From: Enterovibrio qingdaonensis
Lineage (GTDB): Bacteria > Pseudomonadota > Gammaproteobacteria > Enterobacterales > Vibrionaceae
DNA: 64,000 nt
Reading direction: 5' to 3'
NCBI RefSeq assembly: GCF_028683135.1
Contig: NZ_JAJUBB010000005.1
Location: 246,312 to 310,311, forward strand
Positions 8,755 through 18,025 of this stretch are shown piece after piece; position 1 is the first letter of the stretch; each line of letters begins with the position of its first letter. The position numbers and the translations under genes were made by a program. The notes beneath the pieces are model-generated. The model was not told where the DNA came from. It worked only from the letters and a program-made list of their open reading frames with translations, and searched no databases.

Positions 8755-9150
8755 TAGAACAGCTCCTTATGTTGCTTCCCTGAACCTTGTCGGTTCACTC
8801 CAAATCTTGCTGACTCTCATCTTGCCTAATGGCTCAGTGACACCTTGCTAATGGGCAATGTTCTGAACACCCACGTTTGCAATTTTATGTTTACTAAACA
8901 CAGAAAATACTGGTTCAAGCTTTGCGTTTTTTCAAGTAAAAATTAACCGCTCATTAACATTTGGGGTGAGTTAAAATTTTATTTGATTATTTATCAATGC
9001 TTTATATTAGTCATTTGCAGAGGAAATGCTAACCAGGTTGAAATGAAGCATTTACATGTTATGTTTAGTTTAAGTTTTATATCGCTTTAAACTAAACATA
9101 TTTGTTCAGTTTTTAGTCCGCATTGTTTAGTAAATCAGGGAGTAAGATGG
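8755..9150. promoter_or_regulatory. Divergent control region of the dha locus with repeated TGTTTAGT sites
   Basis: 396 bases, AT-rich, between the two divergent dha transcription units. It holds a 13-bp palindrome TGTTTACTAAACA (8888–8900), a perfect 13-bp inverted repeat with ATGTTTAGTTTAA at 9061–9073 and its complement at 9087–9099, a looser copy TGTTCAGT at 9103 and TGTTTAGTAAATC at 9124–9136. The direct copies start at 9062, 9103 and 9124, spacings of 41 and 21 bases, so they lie on one face of the helix. This looks like an operator array for one regulator that controls both directions. The regulator is not proven; the HTH protein at 1329–1739 is the candidate in this locus. Confidence 0.65.
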
Positions 9151-10806
9151 ATGAGTCGTTTTTATGCCGACAGTGATGAGAATGTGTCTCTGGCTATTCA
9201 AGGTTATCTCGCGAGCAACGCTGCGCGCCCTCTAGGGATGCTGATGGGCGAACAAAACATTAAGGTGGTTGTTCGGACAGACTGGGACAAAAGCAAGGTC
9301 GCCATTTTGTCTGGCGGCGGTGCGGGTCATGAGCCTGCACATGTAGGGTTTGTCGGAAAAGGAATGCTAACCGCAGCGATTGCCGGCGATGTATTTGCCT
9401 CTCCCAGTGTTGAAGCCGTTCTCCAAGCCATTGTTGCCGTAACCGGTGAGCACGGTTGCCTATTGATTGTTAAAAACTATACCGGTGACCGACTCAACTT
9501 TGGGCTCGCGGCCGAAAAAGCACGCGCAATGGGGTACAAGGTTGAGATGCTGATCGTGGGTGATGACATTTCACTACCCGATGAAGCAAATCCTCGCGGT
9601 ATTGCAGGCACGCTGTTTGTCCATAAGTTGGCAGGACACCTTTCTGAACAAGGAAAATCACTCGAAGAGATTGCTGCCATCACACGGAGCGCAAGTGAGC
9701 GCATTTACTCCATCGGATTGGCTCTGACCTCTTGTGCCTTGCCCTATGATGAAACAGGAGAACTTAGCTATGCGCCAGAGCTTGGCATGGGCATACATGG
9801 TGAGCCCGGATTCGAAAAGGTCGATATTTCGCATGCCGATGACGCCGTCGCTATTTTGCTCGAAAAGCTGACGCCTTACACCAAAGATTCAACATCTCGC
9901 TTCGCTATTTTAATCAATAACCTAGGCTCCACCACCGAGCTTGAGCTGCAAATCATCACCCAGAAATTGCTCAAATCTTCACTAAAATCACAGATTGAGA
10001 TTGTTTTAGGGCCCGGTGCCTTTATGACCTCACTTAACATGTATGGGATTTCACTGTCCTTGATCGAACTGGACGACACGATACGAGAAGCATTGCTGTC
10101 AGACGTCGAGCCCACAGCATGGCCAACACCTGGCGTTTTAGGCACTTTTGATCGGCTTCCAATACAAAATCTCTCAAACCACTCGATGTTCACACCCGAG
10201 CAGAACCCCAAGGTCGAAAGCCTCATTGTGGCAATCTGTCAGGCGTTAATTAACGAGGAGTCTTACCTCAACGGTCTGGATGAAAAAGTCGGGGATGGTG
10301 ATACCGGGACCACCTTTGCACAGGCAGCAAGAGCTATCCTATCCAAGCTGCAAAGTGAAGGAATGCCCTTGAATTCCACTGAAAAGCTTTTTCAATGTAT
10401 TGGTCAGGAGTTGTCGACCGTGATGGGAGGGTCAAGTGGGGTACTTCTCTCCATCTTTTTCACAGCAGCGGGGTCAGCCAAAGCCTCAACATCGTCATTA
10501 GCAACGTCTCTGCTGGAGGGCATTGCCAAAGTACAGGAATATGGCGGAGCAAAACTCAACGACCGCACGATGCTCGATGCAGCTATTCCCGCTATCAATG
10601 CGTTGAGTAAGACAGAAGATACCGTATTCGCGTCGATCGCGGCACAAGCGGGTGCGGAAGCAACCACACAGATGTCGAAAGCACGAGCTGGTCGCTCATC
10701 TTACTTGAGGGAAGATAGCCTCATCGGGAATATTGACCCCGGTGCAGCGGCTATCGCGAAGGTGTTTCATGCGATTGCGCAATGGTCTGAAGCACTGCAG
10801 AAGTAA
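9151..10806 (+). CDS. ATP-type dihydroxyacetone kinase, fused DhaK–DhaL
   Basis: 551 residues, the length of the single-chain ATP-dependent kinases of Citrobacter and yeast type. The DhaK part (about 1–330) has LSGGGAGHEPAHVGFVGKGM and LGMGIHGEPGFEKV, with the substrate-binding His. The DhaL part (about 360–551) has DEKVGDGDTGTTFAQAAR, the GDGDTGTT form that binds Mg-ATP, then VMGGSSGVLLSIFFTAAG. It phosphorylates dihydroxyacetone (and often glyceraldehyde) in the cytoplasm. It is transcribed away from an operon that encodes a complete PTS-type DHA kinase, so two forms of the same activity sit at one locus. The start follows GGGAGTAAGATGG. Confidence 0.93.
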   Translation: MSRFYADSDENVSLAIQGYLASNAARPLGMLMGEQNIKVVVRTDWDKSKVAILSGGGAGHEPAHVGFVGKGMLTAAIAGDVFASPSVEAVLQAIVAVTGEHGCLLIVKNYTGDRLNFGLAAEKARAMGYKVEMLIVGDDISLPDEANPRGIAGTLFVHKLAGHLSEQGKSLEEIAAITRSASERIYSIGLALTSCALPYDETGELSYAPELGMGIHGEPGFEKVDISHADDAVAILLEKLTPYTKDSTSRFAILINNLGSTTELELQIITQKLLKSSLKSQIEIVLGPGAFMTSLNMYGISLSLIELDDTIREALLSDVEPTAWPTPGVLGTFDRLPIQNLSNHSMFTPEQNPKVESLIVAICQALINEESYLNGLDEKVGDGDTGTTFAQAARAILSKLQSEGMPLNSTEKLFQCIGQELSTVMGGSSGVLLSIFFTAAGSAKASTSSLATSLLEGIAKVQEYGGAKLNDRTMLDAAIPAINALSKTEDTVFASIAAQAGAEATTQMSKARAGRSSYLREDSLIGNIDPGAAAIAKVFHAIAQWSEALQK

Positions 10807-10838
10807 CACATACGATATGGACTCGATCCTTTCATCGT

Positions 10839-10870
10839 CTGAGGAGCCGTCATGATGTGACGCTCCTCAG
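10839..10870. terminator. Hairpin between convergent genes
   Basis: CTGAGGAGC (10839–10847) pairs with GCTCCTCAG (10862–10870), and inner bases GTCA/TGAC extend the stem. It lies between the ends of the fused kinase and of the hybrid histidine kinase. No long T run follows, so it may be Rho-assisted or act as an mRNA end barrier for both strands. Confidence 0.55.
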
Positions 10871-10906
10871 TATCCTTTCAGACTTTGAAGGTGGCTATCG
10901 CAGTAT

Positions 10907-13804
10907 TTAACCCGTTTTTTTCTTCAGGTCTTTGAGGTGCTCTTCTGCCGTTAAGAAATCAAACTGGCTGATAGCCTCTTGCAGCTTTTTGAATTCGTCC
11001 AATTGATTGCACCATTGAGGGAGCGATTTAGAGAGCTGACTGACTTTATCTTGCACCCCAATATCAAATTCTTGCAGGCTGGTTTGCAGTGCATTGATTT
11101 GGTCAACAAGATACGCATCCAGAGGTTTAATTTCCTCATCCTGAATCTCGGGTTCAGGTACTGTCGCAGCACTGCTCGCTATCTCATCAAACTTCTCAAT
11201 CGCCGCTGTTATTTGTGCTTTCAACGCCAGTATTTCGCTTTCCGAGACCACTTCACCCGCGTTGTATTTGTCTTCCAGGATACAAGCCGCGTCTGAAATA
11301 TCGTTGGCCCCGATGTTACTCCCTGCACCTTTGCAGGAATGAGCAAGAATGGCTTTATCAGCGTTGTCTCCATCAGCAAGAAGCTGATCCATCGCTGTCA
11401 TTTGCGAGTTCAAAAACAGGGAGAGGATCTTGAGGTACTTGGCCTTGTTACCGCCGAGACGTTTCACGCCCTCGCCTAAATTAATGCCCGGTACGTTATC
11501 AACCATCAGGTCAAACATCGTTTCATCATATTCCATGATCACCCTCCTTCGGGTCTGTTCCGCCTCCGGTGGTATTTCATCATCCAGTTGAAGGTCATTA
11601 GTCTCAAGTTGATTGGCTTCATCAACGGCCGCTGTCTCTTCGTGAATCTCTGTTTCGAGTTCTGAGTCTGTCGCCACGGGAGCAAGATTTGGCTCTATAG
11701 GCATTTCAGTCGAAGCAACTTCATCATGACACGCTTCTACCACCGTTACTGGCTCGGCTTGAAGGGCAAAAGCACTGCCTCTTCCGCGTTTAAGCCAATC
11801 CGTCACTTTCTGTTTCAATGCGTCAAATTCAATGGGTTTTGCGATGTGCTCATTCATCCCCGCGTCTTTGCAGGCTGCGACGTCATGGGCATCCGTATTT
11901 GCTGTCATAGCCAAAATAGGGAGGTCTGTGATTTCCATTTCTTGGCGGATGAATTTGGTTGCGGTCACACCGTCTACGACGGGCATCTGCATATCCATGA
12001 GGACGAGATCGATACAGTGCTGTTTCACCATCTCAATCGCTTCTTCACCATTGTTTGCCACCAAGACATTCACAGGCAGAGTCTCTAGTGCACCTAAAGC
12101 CACTTCTTGATTAATGAGATTGTCTTCCACCAGCAAAATGACCTTGTTGCGAATGGCGAGTTCGTCTTCCGGAATGTCTTCAAGCTCCAACTCCCCATGC
12201 CTGTCATTGCCTTTAATCAGACACACTTCTTGCTTTTCTTCTGTCACCGCACGAAGAAACGCCGTGGGAAGAACAGGCTTTGTGATGACATCAAAACCAA
12301 ACGGCGGACGAGTTTCGCAGATATCGAGGCCATGATGTTTACCCGCCAGAAGGTAAATGGCTTTTTCTTTTGGCAACTCGACCAACATATTGGTTAGCAC
12401 TGACACCATTTCTGATGACAGGTTTTCCCAATCGACAATAATTTTGGAGAAAATGCCGCGCTCAATGGATGGTTTACACTCTTCTAGCTCGTCCAAGGAG
12501 CGGCATTGGCTGACATTCGCCCCTGCATAGACAAGAGGATTGCATATGTTCAGGCATTGCGTTTTATTGGTCGCAACAACCAGCGCACTGATCCCGGTCA
12601 GTGAGCGAGACCACGCGCCACCTAAGCGCGACGTTTCCCGCACACCCGATTGACAAGGGAGCGTAAACGAGAAAACACTGCCTTCGCCGTAGCGACTGTC
12701 TGCTTGTAACTCCCCCCCCATCAAAGCGACCAGCTCTTTTGAGAGCGAAAGTCCTAGCCCTTTTCCGCCATGCTCTCGAGAGATAGAGTTGTCCGCCTGA
12801 GAAAATGGCGCAAACAGTGCTTCTAGGTCTTTTCTTCGGATCCCCTGACCCGAGTCTCGGATAGAAAAACGGATCATCACATCATCTTCACGGCGAGATT
12901 CGAGACTAACCGAAATGGAGACTTCCCCTTCGCTGGTAAACTTAATGGCGTTGTCCCCAAGTGCCATTAACACTTGCGTCATCCTGACTGAGTCCGCATC
13001 AATAACTTTAGGGATGCTCATATCAACCGTGACAGAGAACTGCAGCCCTTTATCATTTGCGCGTTCGCCAAGCGCACTAGCGACTGGGGAGAGAATGGTT
13101 TCAACATTGCATTCGACCCACTCAATTTCAAGGCTGCCTGACTTAACACTGGTGAAATCTAAAACCGCATTTACCGCATGAAGGAGCGTGTGCGCTGCCG
13201 TCATAACCCGCTTTACATAACGCTGTTGTTTTCCTTGCAGGCCACTATCAAGTGCCAGTTGAGACATCCCCAGAATTGCATTGAGCGGGGTTCGCAATTC
13301 ATGCGACATATTGGACAAAAACTCTTTCTTGGCTTTATAAGCTGCGCGCGATGAACGCTTAGCAATGCTCAGTTCTTTTTCTTTTTGTTTTAATCGGCTT
13401 CGGAGCAGACGAACTTCTTCTTCGGAACGCTTAAAGCTCATCAAGAAAAATACCAAAGCAGCAACCACGACGACCAACAAGGCAAACAGTGCCGTTATCG
13501 CACTGAGTCCTTCGCCGATTGGCGGGAGCTTGGTTGACGAAAGGTACCCGTATTCTTTCTCAGCGAGAGCCATTGTTGGAATTAGCCCCGCAACAATTAC
13601 GATACCTTTTTTAAATGCTGTTCTGCGGCCGTTTTTCAGTGAGTTACGTCGTTTGGTAGGTGAGGCCTTAAACGAGACAACCCAGCGCACAACATCTGAA
13701 ATCCTGCGAATGTTCATAACGTTGAAATGCACCTGCTCTGTATATGCAACCCATGAAGCTAAGTTGGAGACAATGTCAACGTAAGGTTCAGGGGCTAAAC
13801 GCAT
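10907..13804 (-). CDS. Hybrid sensor histidine kinase with receiver and Hpt domains
   Basis: 965 residues as drawn; an internal Met at residue 30 (MNIRRISDVV) is an alternative start. Two membrane spans (about 64–80 and 103–121) enclose only some 20 residues, so there is no periplasmic sensing domain. A short coiled coil leads to HisKA with SHELRTPLNAIL (phosphoryl His 168), then HATPase_c with GKGLGLSLSKELVALMGG. A degenerate receiver-like segment follows, then a true receiver with phospho-acceptor Asp 604 in VLMDMQMP, an acidic linker, and an Hpt domain with His 822 in AHSCKGAG. The order is that of BarA/ArcB-like phosphorelay kinases. It is divergent from an HD-GYP response regulator. Confidence 0.92.
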   Translation of the reverse strand: MRLAPEPYVDIVSNLASWVAYTEQVHFNVMNIRRISDVVRWVVSFKASPTKRRNSLKNGRRTAFKKGIVIVAGLIPTMALAEKEYGYLSSTKLPPIGEGLSAITALFALLVVVVAALVFFLMSFKRSEEEVRLLRSRLKQKEKELSIAKRSSRAAYKAKKEFLSNMSHELRTPLNAILGMSQLALDSGLQGKQQRYVKRVMTAAHTLLHAVNAVLDFTSVKSGSLEIEWVECNVETILSPVASALGERANDKGLQFSVTVDMSIPKVIDADSVRMTQVLMALGDNAIKFTSEGEVSISVSLESRREDDVMIRFSIRDSGQGIRRKDLEALFAPFSQADNSISREHGGKGLGLSLSKELVALMGGELQADSRYGEGSVFSFTLPCQSGVRETSRLGGAWSRSLTGISALVVATNKTQCLNICNPLVYAGANVSQCRSLDELEECKPSIERGIFSKIIVDWENLSSEMVSVLTNMLVELPKEKAIYLLAGKHHGLDICETRPPFGFDVITKPVLPTAFLRAVTEEKQEVCLIKGNDRHGELELEDIPEDELAIRNKVILLVEDNLINQEVALGALETLPVNVLVANNGEEAIEMVKQHCIDLVLMDMQMPVVDGVTATKFIRQEMEITDLPILAMTANTDAHDVAACKDAGMNEHIAKPIEFDALKQKVTDWLKRGRGSAFALQAEPVTVVEACHDEVASTEMPIEPNLAPVATDSELETEIHEETAAVDEANQLETNDLQLDDEIPPEAEQTRRRVIMEYDETMFDLMVDNVPGINLGEGVKRLGGNKAKYLKILSLFLNSQMTAMDQLLADGDNADKAILAHSCKGAGSNIGANDISDAACILEDKYNAGEVVSESEILALKAQITAAIEKFDEIASSAATVPEPEIQDEEIKPLDAYLVDQINALQTSLQEFDIGVQDKVSQLSKSLPQWCNQLDEFKKLQEAISQFDFLTAEEHLKDLKKKTG

Positions 13805-13895
13805 GTCTCAATTAAAATATTACGTCTCTTTGTTGGAACATTAGTAAGAGTAGACCTAGGATTGAATAAGTGAAAAGTGAATCAGGACCCCTTGG

Positions 13896-14996
13896 ATGTT
13901 GTCACCCGTATACAGTCCAAAAAAGCGCGCAACCATACTGGTGGTAGACGACACACCAGAAAACCTTGTTTTCGTCAGTGAGATGCTGAAGGAAAAGTAC
14001 GAGGTTAAGGCGGCGACCAACGGACAAACTGCGCTGGCGATTGTAGAAAAGTTCTCCATCGACCTTATACTGCTCGATGTCGTCATGCCCGGCATGGACG
14101 GCTACGAAGTATGCCGCCAGATAAAAGCGAAAAAAACCTGCTGCGAGATCCCTGTTATTTTCCTTACGTCCAAATCTAAAGTGGAAGATCAGGAATTTGG
14201 TTTTTCTGTGGGTGCTGCCGACTACATCAAAAAGCCCCTCAGCCCGCCAATCACAATGGCGCGCATCAAGATTCACCTAGAGAACAAAGCGTCGAAGGAC
14301 TTTCTGGCGGACCAGAACGAGTTTTTGGAATCAGAGGTGCAGCGACGTGTCAAAGAACTTAGCGTTATTCAAGATGTGACGATCAACGCCCTCGCAAGCC
14401 TTGCCGAAACGCGAGATCAAGAAACCGGTAACCATATCGTTCGAACTCAGTACTACGTGAAACTGCTGGCAGACCAGCTTTACCTGAAAGGCAAACACCC
14501 CGACATTGTGACACCCGAGTTCATTACTATGGTGTTCAAAACTGCACCACTGCACGATATTGGCAAAGTCGGTATACCCGATGCGGTACTTCTGAAACCG
14601 GGCAAGTTAACCGGGGAAGAATTCGACATCATGAAGACCCACGCCAAGCTGGGCTACGATGCGATTGTGAAAGCAGAAGACGAGGTGGGCGCGCACTATC
14701 CCTTCTTGAGCGCAGCAAAAGAAATTGCCTACGGTCACCACGAGAAGTGGGACGGCTCAGGTTATCCGCAAGGACTCGCTGGCGAAGATATTCCGCTCAG
14801 CGCGCGCTTGATGGCTGTCGCTGATGTATTTGATGCATTGGTCAGTAAGCGAGTTTACAAGGCGGCCATGACCAACGATGAAGCGTTTGAGATTATTCGG
14901 GAAGGCAGAGGATCGCACTTCGACCCTCTGCTTGTAGACACGATGTTTGATCTAAAAGACGAATTTATACGGATTTCTGAAACATACAAAGACTGA
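13896..14996 (+). CDS. HD-GYP response regulator (cyclic-di-GMP phosphodiesterase, RpfG-like)
   Basis: 366 residues. An N-terminal receiver (about 8–125) begins ILVVDDTPENLVFVSEML and has the phospho-acceptor Asp in LILLDVVMPGMDGYEVC. A helical linker leads to an HD-GYP domain (about 165–360) with HDIGKVGIPDAVLLKPG, HHEKWDGSGYP and ADVFDAL, so the HD and GYP metal-site residues are kept. Such proteins hydrolyse cyclic di-GMP. The divergent kinase at 10907–13804 carries receiver and Hpt domains and is the natural phosphodonor; the pairing is inferred from position. Confidence 0.93.
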   Translation: MLSPVYSPKKRATILVVDDTPENLVFVSEMLKEKYEVKAATNGQTALAIVEKFSIDLILLDVVMPGMDGYEVCRQIKAKKTCCEIPVIFLTSKSKVEDQEFGFSVGAADYIKKPLSPPITMARIKIHLENKASKDFLADQNEFLESEVQRRVKELSVIQDVTINALASLAETRDQETGNHIVRTQYYVKLLADQLYLKGKHPDIVTPEFITMVFKTAPLHDIGKVGIPDAVLLKPGKLTGEEFDIMKTHAKLGYDAIVKAEDEVGAHYPFLSAAKEIAYGHHEKWDGSGYPQGLAGEDIPLSARLMAVADVFDALVSKRVYKAAMTNDEAFEIIREGRGSHFDPLLVDTMFDLKDEFIRISETYKD

Positions 14997-14999
14997 GTC

Positions 15000-15632
15000 T
15001 TATCCCAGTGCCAACCACACGCCAACACCCATCATCAGTGTACCGGCTATTCGGTTCATCAACCTCACGTTGCCGCTTTTTTGCAAGAAGTGGCGCAAGG
15101 TGCGACCACCGCTTGCATACATCAGCAAACAGCCAAATTCAGTAAACAGGATGATGCCAATCAGCACGGAAAGTTGAGGCACCACAGGCAACTGCGAATT
15201 AATAAACGGCGGTAGCAGTGAAATCATAAATGCCCACCCTTTCGGGTTTGCAATCGCGGTGACAAAGCCTTGCGTCGCCAGAGTCAGTGCAGATGTTTTG
15301 GGACTTGCTGTGAAATCCTCCGGAATCGCCATCTTTCCTTTGGACAACCACATTTGCACGCCAATATAGAAAAGGTAAGCCCCACCTGCATATTTTAGGA
15401 AGATGAAAAGCTCTGGGTAGTTCAGCATAATCGCCGCCACCCCTACAACAGATGCGAGCGCGACCAAACCAACACCAATCAACTCTCCCCACATCATGTG
15501 TAAGCTACGTCGAACACCAATACTCATACCCAACGTCATGGCTAACGTCATACACATTCCCGGCGTCACCGAGACGAAAAAGAAGGTTGGAACAAACACT
15601 GCTAACAGCGCAATATCAACTGCAGATGCCAC
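15000..15632 (-). CDS. RhtB/LysE-family amino-acid exporter, copy 1
   Basis: 210 residues from a GTG at 15632 preceded by CCGGAG; the open frame runs further to 15728 but this start gives exactly the length of the tandem copy downstream in sequence order. Six predicted spans. Family signature near the N terminus: FFFVSVTPGMCMTLAMTLGM. Later PKGWAFMISLLPPFI and the end MNRIAGTLMMGVGVWLALG. Proteins of this family export amino acids such as homoserine, threonine or leucine; the substrate cannot be told. It is about 70–80 percent identical by eye to the copy at 15896–16528. Confidence 0.88.
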   Translation of the reverse strand: MASAVDIALLAVFVPTFFFVSVTPGMCMTLAMTLGMSIGVRRSLHMMWGELIGVGLVALASVVGVAAIMLNYPELFIFLKYAGGAYLFYIGVQMWLSKGKMAIPEDFTASPKTSALTLATQGFVTAIANPKGWAFMISLLPPFINSQLPVVPQLSVLIGIILFTEFGCLLMYASGGRTLRHFLQKSGNVRLMNRIAGTLMMGVGVWLALG

Positions 15633-15812
15633 AAAATCTCCGGCAAAATTGAGCAAAAAGAAGATCAGTAGAAACCGAGTCTCGATCGGCGTCAAGCAGT
15701 ATTGCTGAGACACAAAGTCTTTAAGCAAATAAGGTGGTTACGTGATGCAAAGTGGTTTGATGACGTGAGGGCGTTTAACGAAAGTTCGTAGGGAAAACAC
15801 CGTTTAGATGGT

Positions 15813-15841
15813 AACAGGGGAACACATTGTGTTCCCCTGTT
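15813..15841. repeat. Strong inverted repeat between the tandem exporters
   Basis: A perfect 13-bp inverted repeat, AACAGGGGAACAC with ATT loop and GTGTTCCCCTGTT. It lies after the stop of exporter copy 2 and before copy 1 on the minus strand. No T tract follows in either direction, so it could be a Rho-assisted terminator, an RNA-stability element or an operator. Confidence 0.6.
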
Positions 15842-15895
15842 GGTATTCGACGAAGAAGGTCTGCTCGTCTTCCTCGCGAGAGATTAAACGTGAGA

Positions 15896-16528
15896 TCAGC
15901 CTAGAGCTAACCACACGCCGACACCGACCATCAGCGAGCCAGCAATACGATTCATCAACTGAACGTTGCCGTTTTTCTGCAGAAGATGACGCAGTGTTCT
16001 TCCGCCACTTGCGTACAACAACAGACAAGCAAATTCAGTGATCAGGATGATGCTGATCAGCACAGACAATTGCGGTGCCAGTGATTGCGCTGGGTTGATA
16101 AATGGTGGCAATAAAGAAATATTGAACGCCCAGCTTTTCGGGTTCGACACTGCAGTGAAAAAGCCCTGCATGGTTAACGTCATTGCCGAGGTGCTCGTTC
16201 CAGCATTGGGATCATCTGAGATCGCCATCTTACCTTTGGATAACCACATCTGTGCGCCAATAAACACCAGATACAGGCCACCAAGGGTCTTTAGTGCCGT
16301 AAATACATTTGGATAGTTCAGCATGATTGCTGCCACGCCAATAACAGACGAAAACGCAACCAAACCAACACCCGCCAATTCACCCCACATCATATAAAGG
16401 CTGCGTCGAACGCCAATACTCATGCCTAACGTCATGGCAAGCGTCATACACATCCCAGGGGTGATTGAAACGAAAAAGAAAGTTGGAATAAACACCGCCA
16501 ACATGGCGATATCAACAGCGGATACCAC
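15896..16528 (-). CDS. RhtB/LysE-family amino-acid exporter, copy 2
   Basis: 210 residues starting with GTG at 16528, with CGGAG six bases upstream. Six predicted spans; signature FFFVSITPGMCMTLAMTLGM. It differs from copy 1 mainly in a loop near residues 120–135 (SDDPNAGTSTSAM versus the PEDFTASPKTSAL segment). Both copies use GTG and the same CGGAG ribosome site, so the tandem duplication included the start region. Substrate unknown; divergence in the central loop could mean different substrate or regulation. Confidence 0.9.
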   Translation of the reverse strand: MVSAVDIAMLAVFIPTFFFVSITPGMCMTLAMTLGMSIGVRRSLYMMWGELAGVGLVAFSSVIGVAAIMLNYPNVFTALKTLGGLYLVFIGAQMWLSKGKMAISDDPNAGTSTSAMTLTMQGFFTAVSNPKSWAFNISLLPPFINPAQSLAPQLSVLISIILITEFACLLLYASGGRTLRHLLQKNGNVQLMNRIAGSLMVGVGVWLALG

Positions 16529-16606
16529 TTAAACTCCGGACTGAAGCAAACAAAAAGTGGCCTAGTAGATGCTGAGTCCCGACTTTCGTCAAGTAATAAA
16601 ATAGGC

Positions 16607-16634
16607 AAAAAAAAGCCCCCAGTTTTTGGGGGCC
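16607..16634 (-). terminator. Terminator of the TRAP operon
   Basis: A GC-rich stem GCCCCCA/TGGGGGC with loop GTTTT, followed on the minus strand by eight T. It lies 12 bases beyond the stop of the large TRAP permease gene. Confidence 0.88.
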
Positions 16635-16645
16635 TTCGATTGGTT

Positions 16646-18025
16646 TTAACCGTAAACCATATCAGGTAGCCACGTTGCCATTCCTGGCCAATAGGCTAAC
16701 AGAGCCAACACCAATAACTGGATAGCAATGAACGGCATGACACCACGATAAATGCTCATCGTTGAGATGGAATCAGGTGCGACACCCCGCAAGTAAAACA
16801 ACGAAAAGCCAAATGGTGGAGTAAGGAATGACGTTTGAAGGTTGAGGGCTATCATGATCCCTAACCAGACAGGGTCAACACCCATCGTCAGCAAAATTGG
16901 CGCAACAATCGGGATCACCACGAACGTAATTTCGATGAAGTCGAGGAAGAAACCAAGGAGGAACAACACCAGCATCACCAACAACATCGCGCCGAAAACG
17001 CCACCCGGTAGGCTAGTCAGAAACTCCCTGACGATATCATCACCACCAAATCCTCGGAACACCAAAGCAAAGAGTGAGGCTCCAATCAGGATCATAAAGA
17101 CCATGGCGGTAACTTCAGTGGTTGTCCGCAAGACCTGCTTTAACATCGGCAAGCTAAACATACGCTTGCTCACCGCCAGAACAATCGCCCCAACAGAGCC
17201 CACGGATGCCGCTTCGGTGGGTGTCGCAACGCCAGCCAAAATGGACCCCAATACCAACACAATAAGCAGCACTGGCGGAACCAATACGGTCACCACCTGC
17301 AAGAGCAGCTCTTTACTCACCTTGCGTTCATCTGCGGGAATAGGCGGTACACGATGAGGCTGAAGCAAAGACACGCCAATAATGTATACGATATACATGC
17401 CCACCAGCACAAAGCCGGGGATCAGCGCACCCAGAAACAAGTCACCCACGGTAACGCTATCAGGCGAGTAGATCCCCTGATCGAGTTGCGCTTGCTGATA
17501 GGCGGCTGAAATAACGTCACCCAACAAAACCAAGACGATCGACGGCGGGATTATTTGTCCCAAAGTACCTGACGCACAAATGGTGCCCGTCGCAATACGC
17601 GGGCAATACCCTCGCTTCATCATAGATGGCAACGATAGCAACCCCATGGTCACAACTGTCGCGCCGACAATACCGGTACTCGCTGCCAACAGCATGCCTA
17701 CGATTGTCACGGAAATACCAAGACCGCCAGCCAAGCCGCCAAACACTTGGCCCATGGTATCCAGCAAGTCTTCCGCTATTCGCGATTTTTCCAGCATCAC
17801 TCCCATAAAAACAAACAAGGGAATCGCCACTAACAGCTCATTTGAAAGCGTGCCAGAAATTCGATTGGGAATCGCTTCAAGAAACGCGGGATCGAAACTG
17901 CCCGTTGCAGAGCCAATAAACGCAAACAGTAATGCTGAGCCACCCAACGAAAAGGCTACGGGATAGCCCATCAGCAAAACACCAAAGGTGAACAGGAATA
18001 AAAAGAGTGCGAGGAACTCGGTCAT
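16646..18025 (-). CDS. TRAP transporter large permease (DctM family)
   Basis: 459 residues, about 12–14 spans, in the size range of TRAP large subunits linked to TakP-type binding proteins. Motifs typical of DctM include IPLFVFMGVMLEKSRIAEDL, GTLGQIIPPSIVLVLLGDVI and GVATPTEAASVGSVGA. It carries out sodium- or proton-driven uptake with the small subunit and the periplasmic binding protein. Its ATG overlaps the small-subunit stop by four bases (18022–18025). Confidence 0.93.
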   Translation of the reverse strand: MTEFLALFLFLFTFGVLLMGYPVAFSLGGSALLFAFIGSATGSFDPAFLEAIPNRISGTLSNELLVAIPLFVFMGVMLEKSRIAEDLLDTMGQVFGGLAGGLGISVTIVGMLLAASTGIVGATVVTMGLLSLPSMMKRGYCPRIATGTICASGTLGQIIPPSIVLVLLGDVISAAYQQAQLDQGIYSPDSVTVGDLFLGALIPGFVLVGMYIVYIIGVSLLQPHRVPPIPADERKVSKELLLQVVTVLVPPVLLIVLVLGSILAGVATPTEAASVGSVGAIVLAVSKRMFSLPMLKQVLRTTTEVTAMVFMILIGASLFALVFRGFGGDDIVREFLTSLPGGVFGAMLLVMLVLFLLGFFLDFIEITFVVIPIVAPILLTMGVDPVWLGIMIALNLQTSFLTPPFGFSLFYLRGVAPDSISTMSIYRGVMPFIAIQLLVLALLAYWPGMATWLPDMVYG

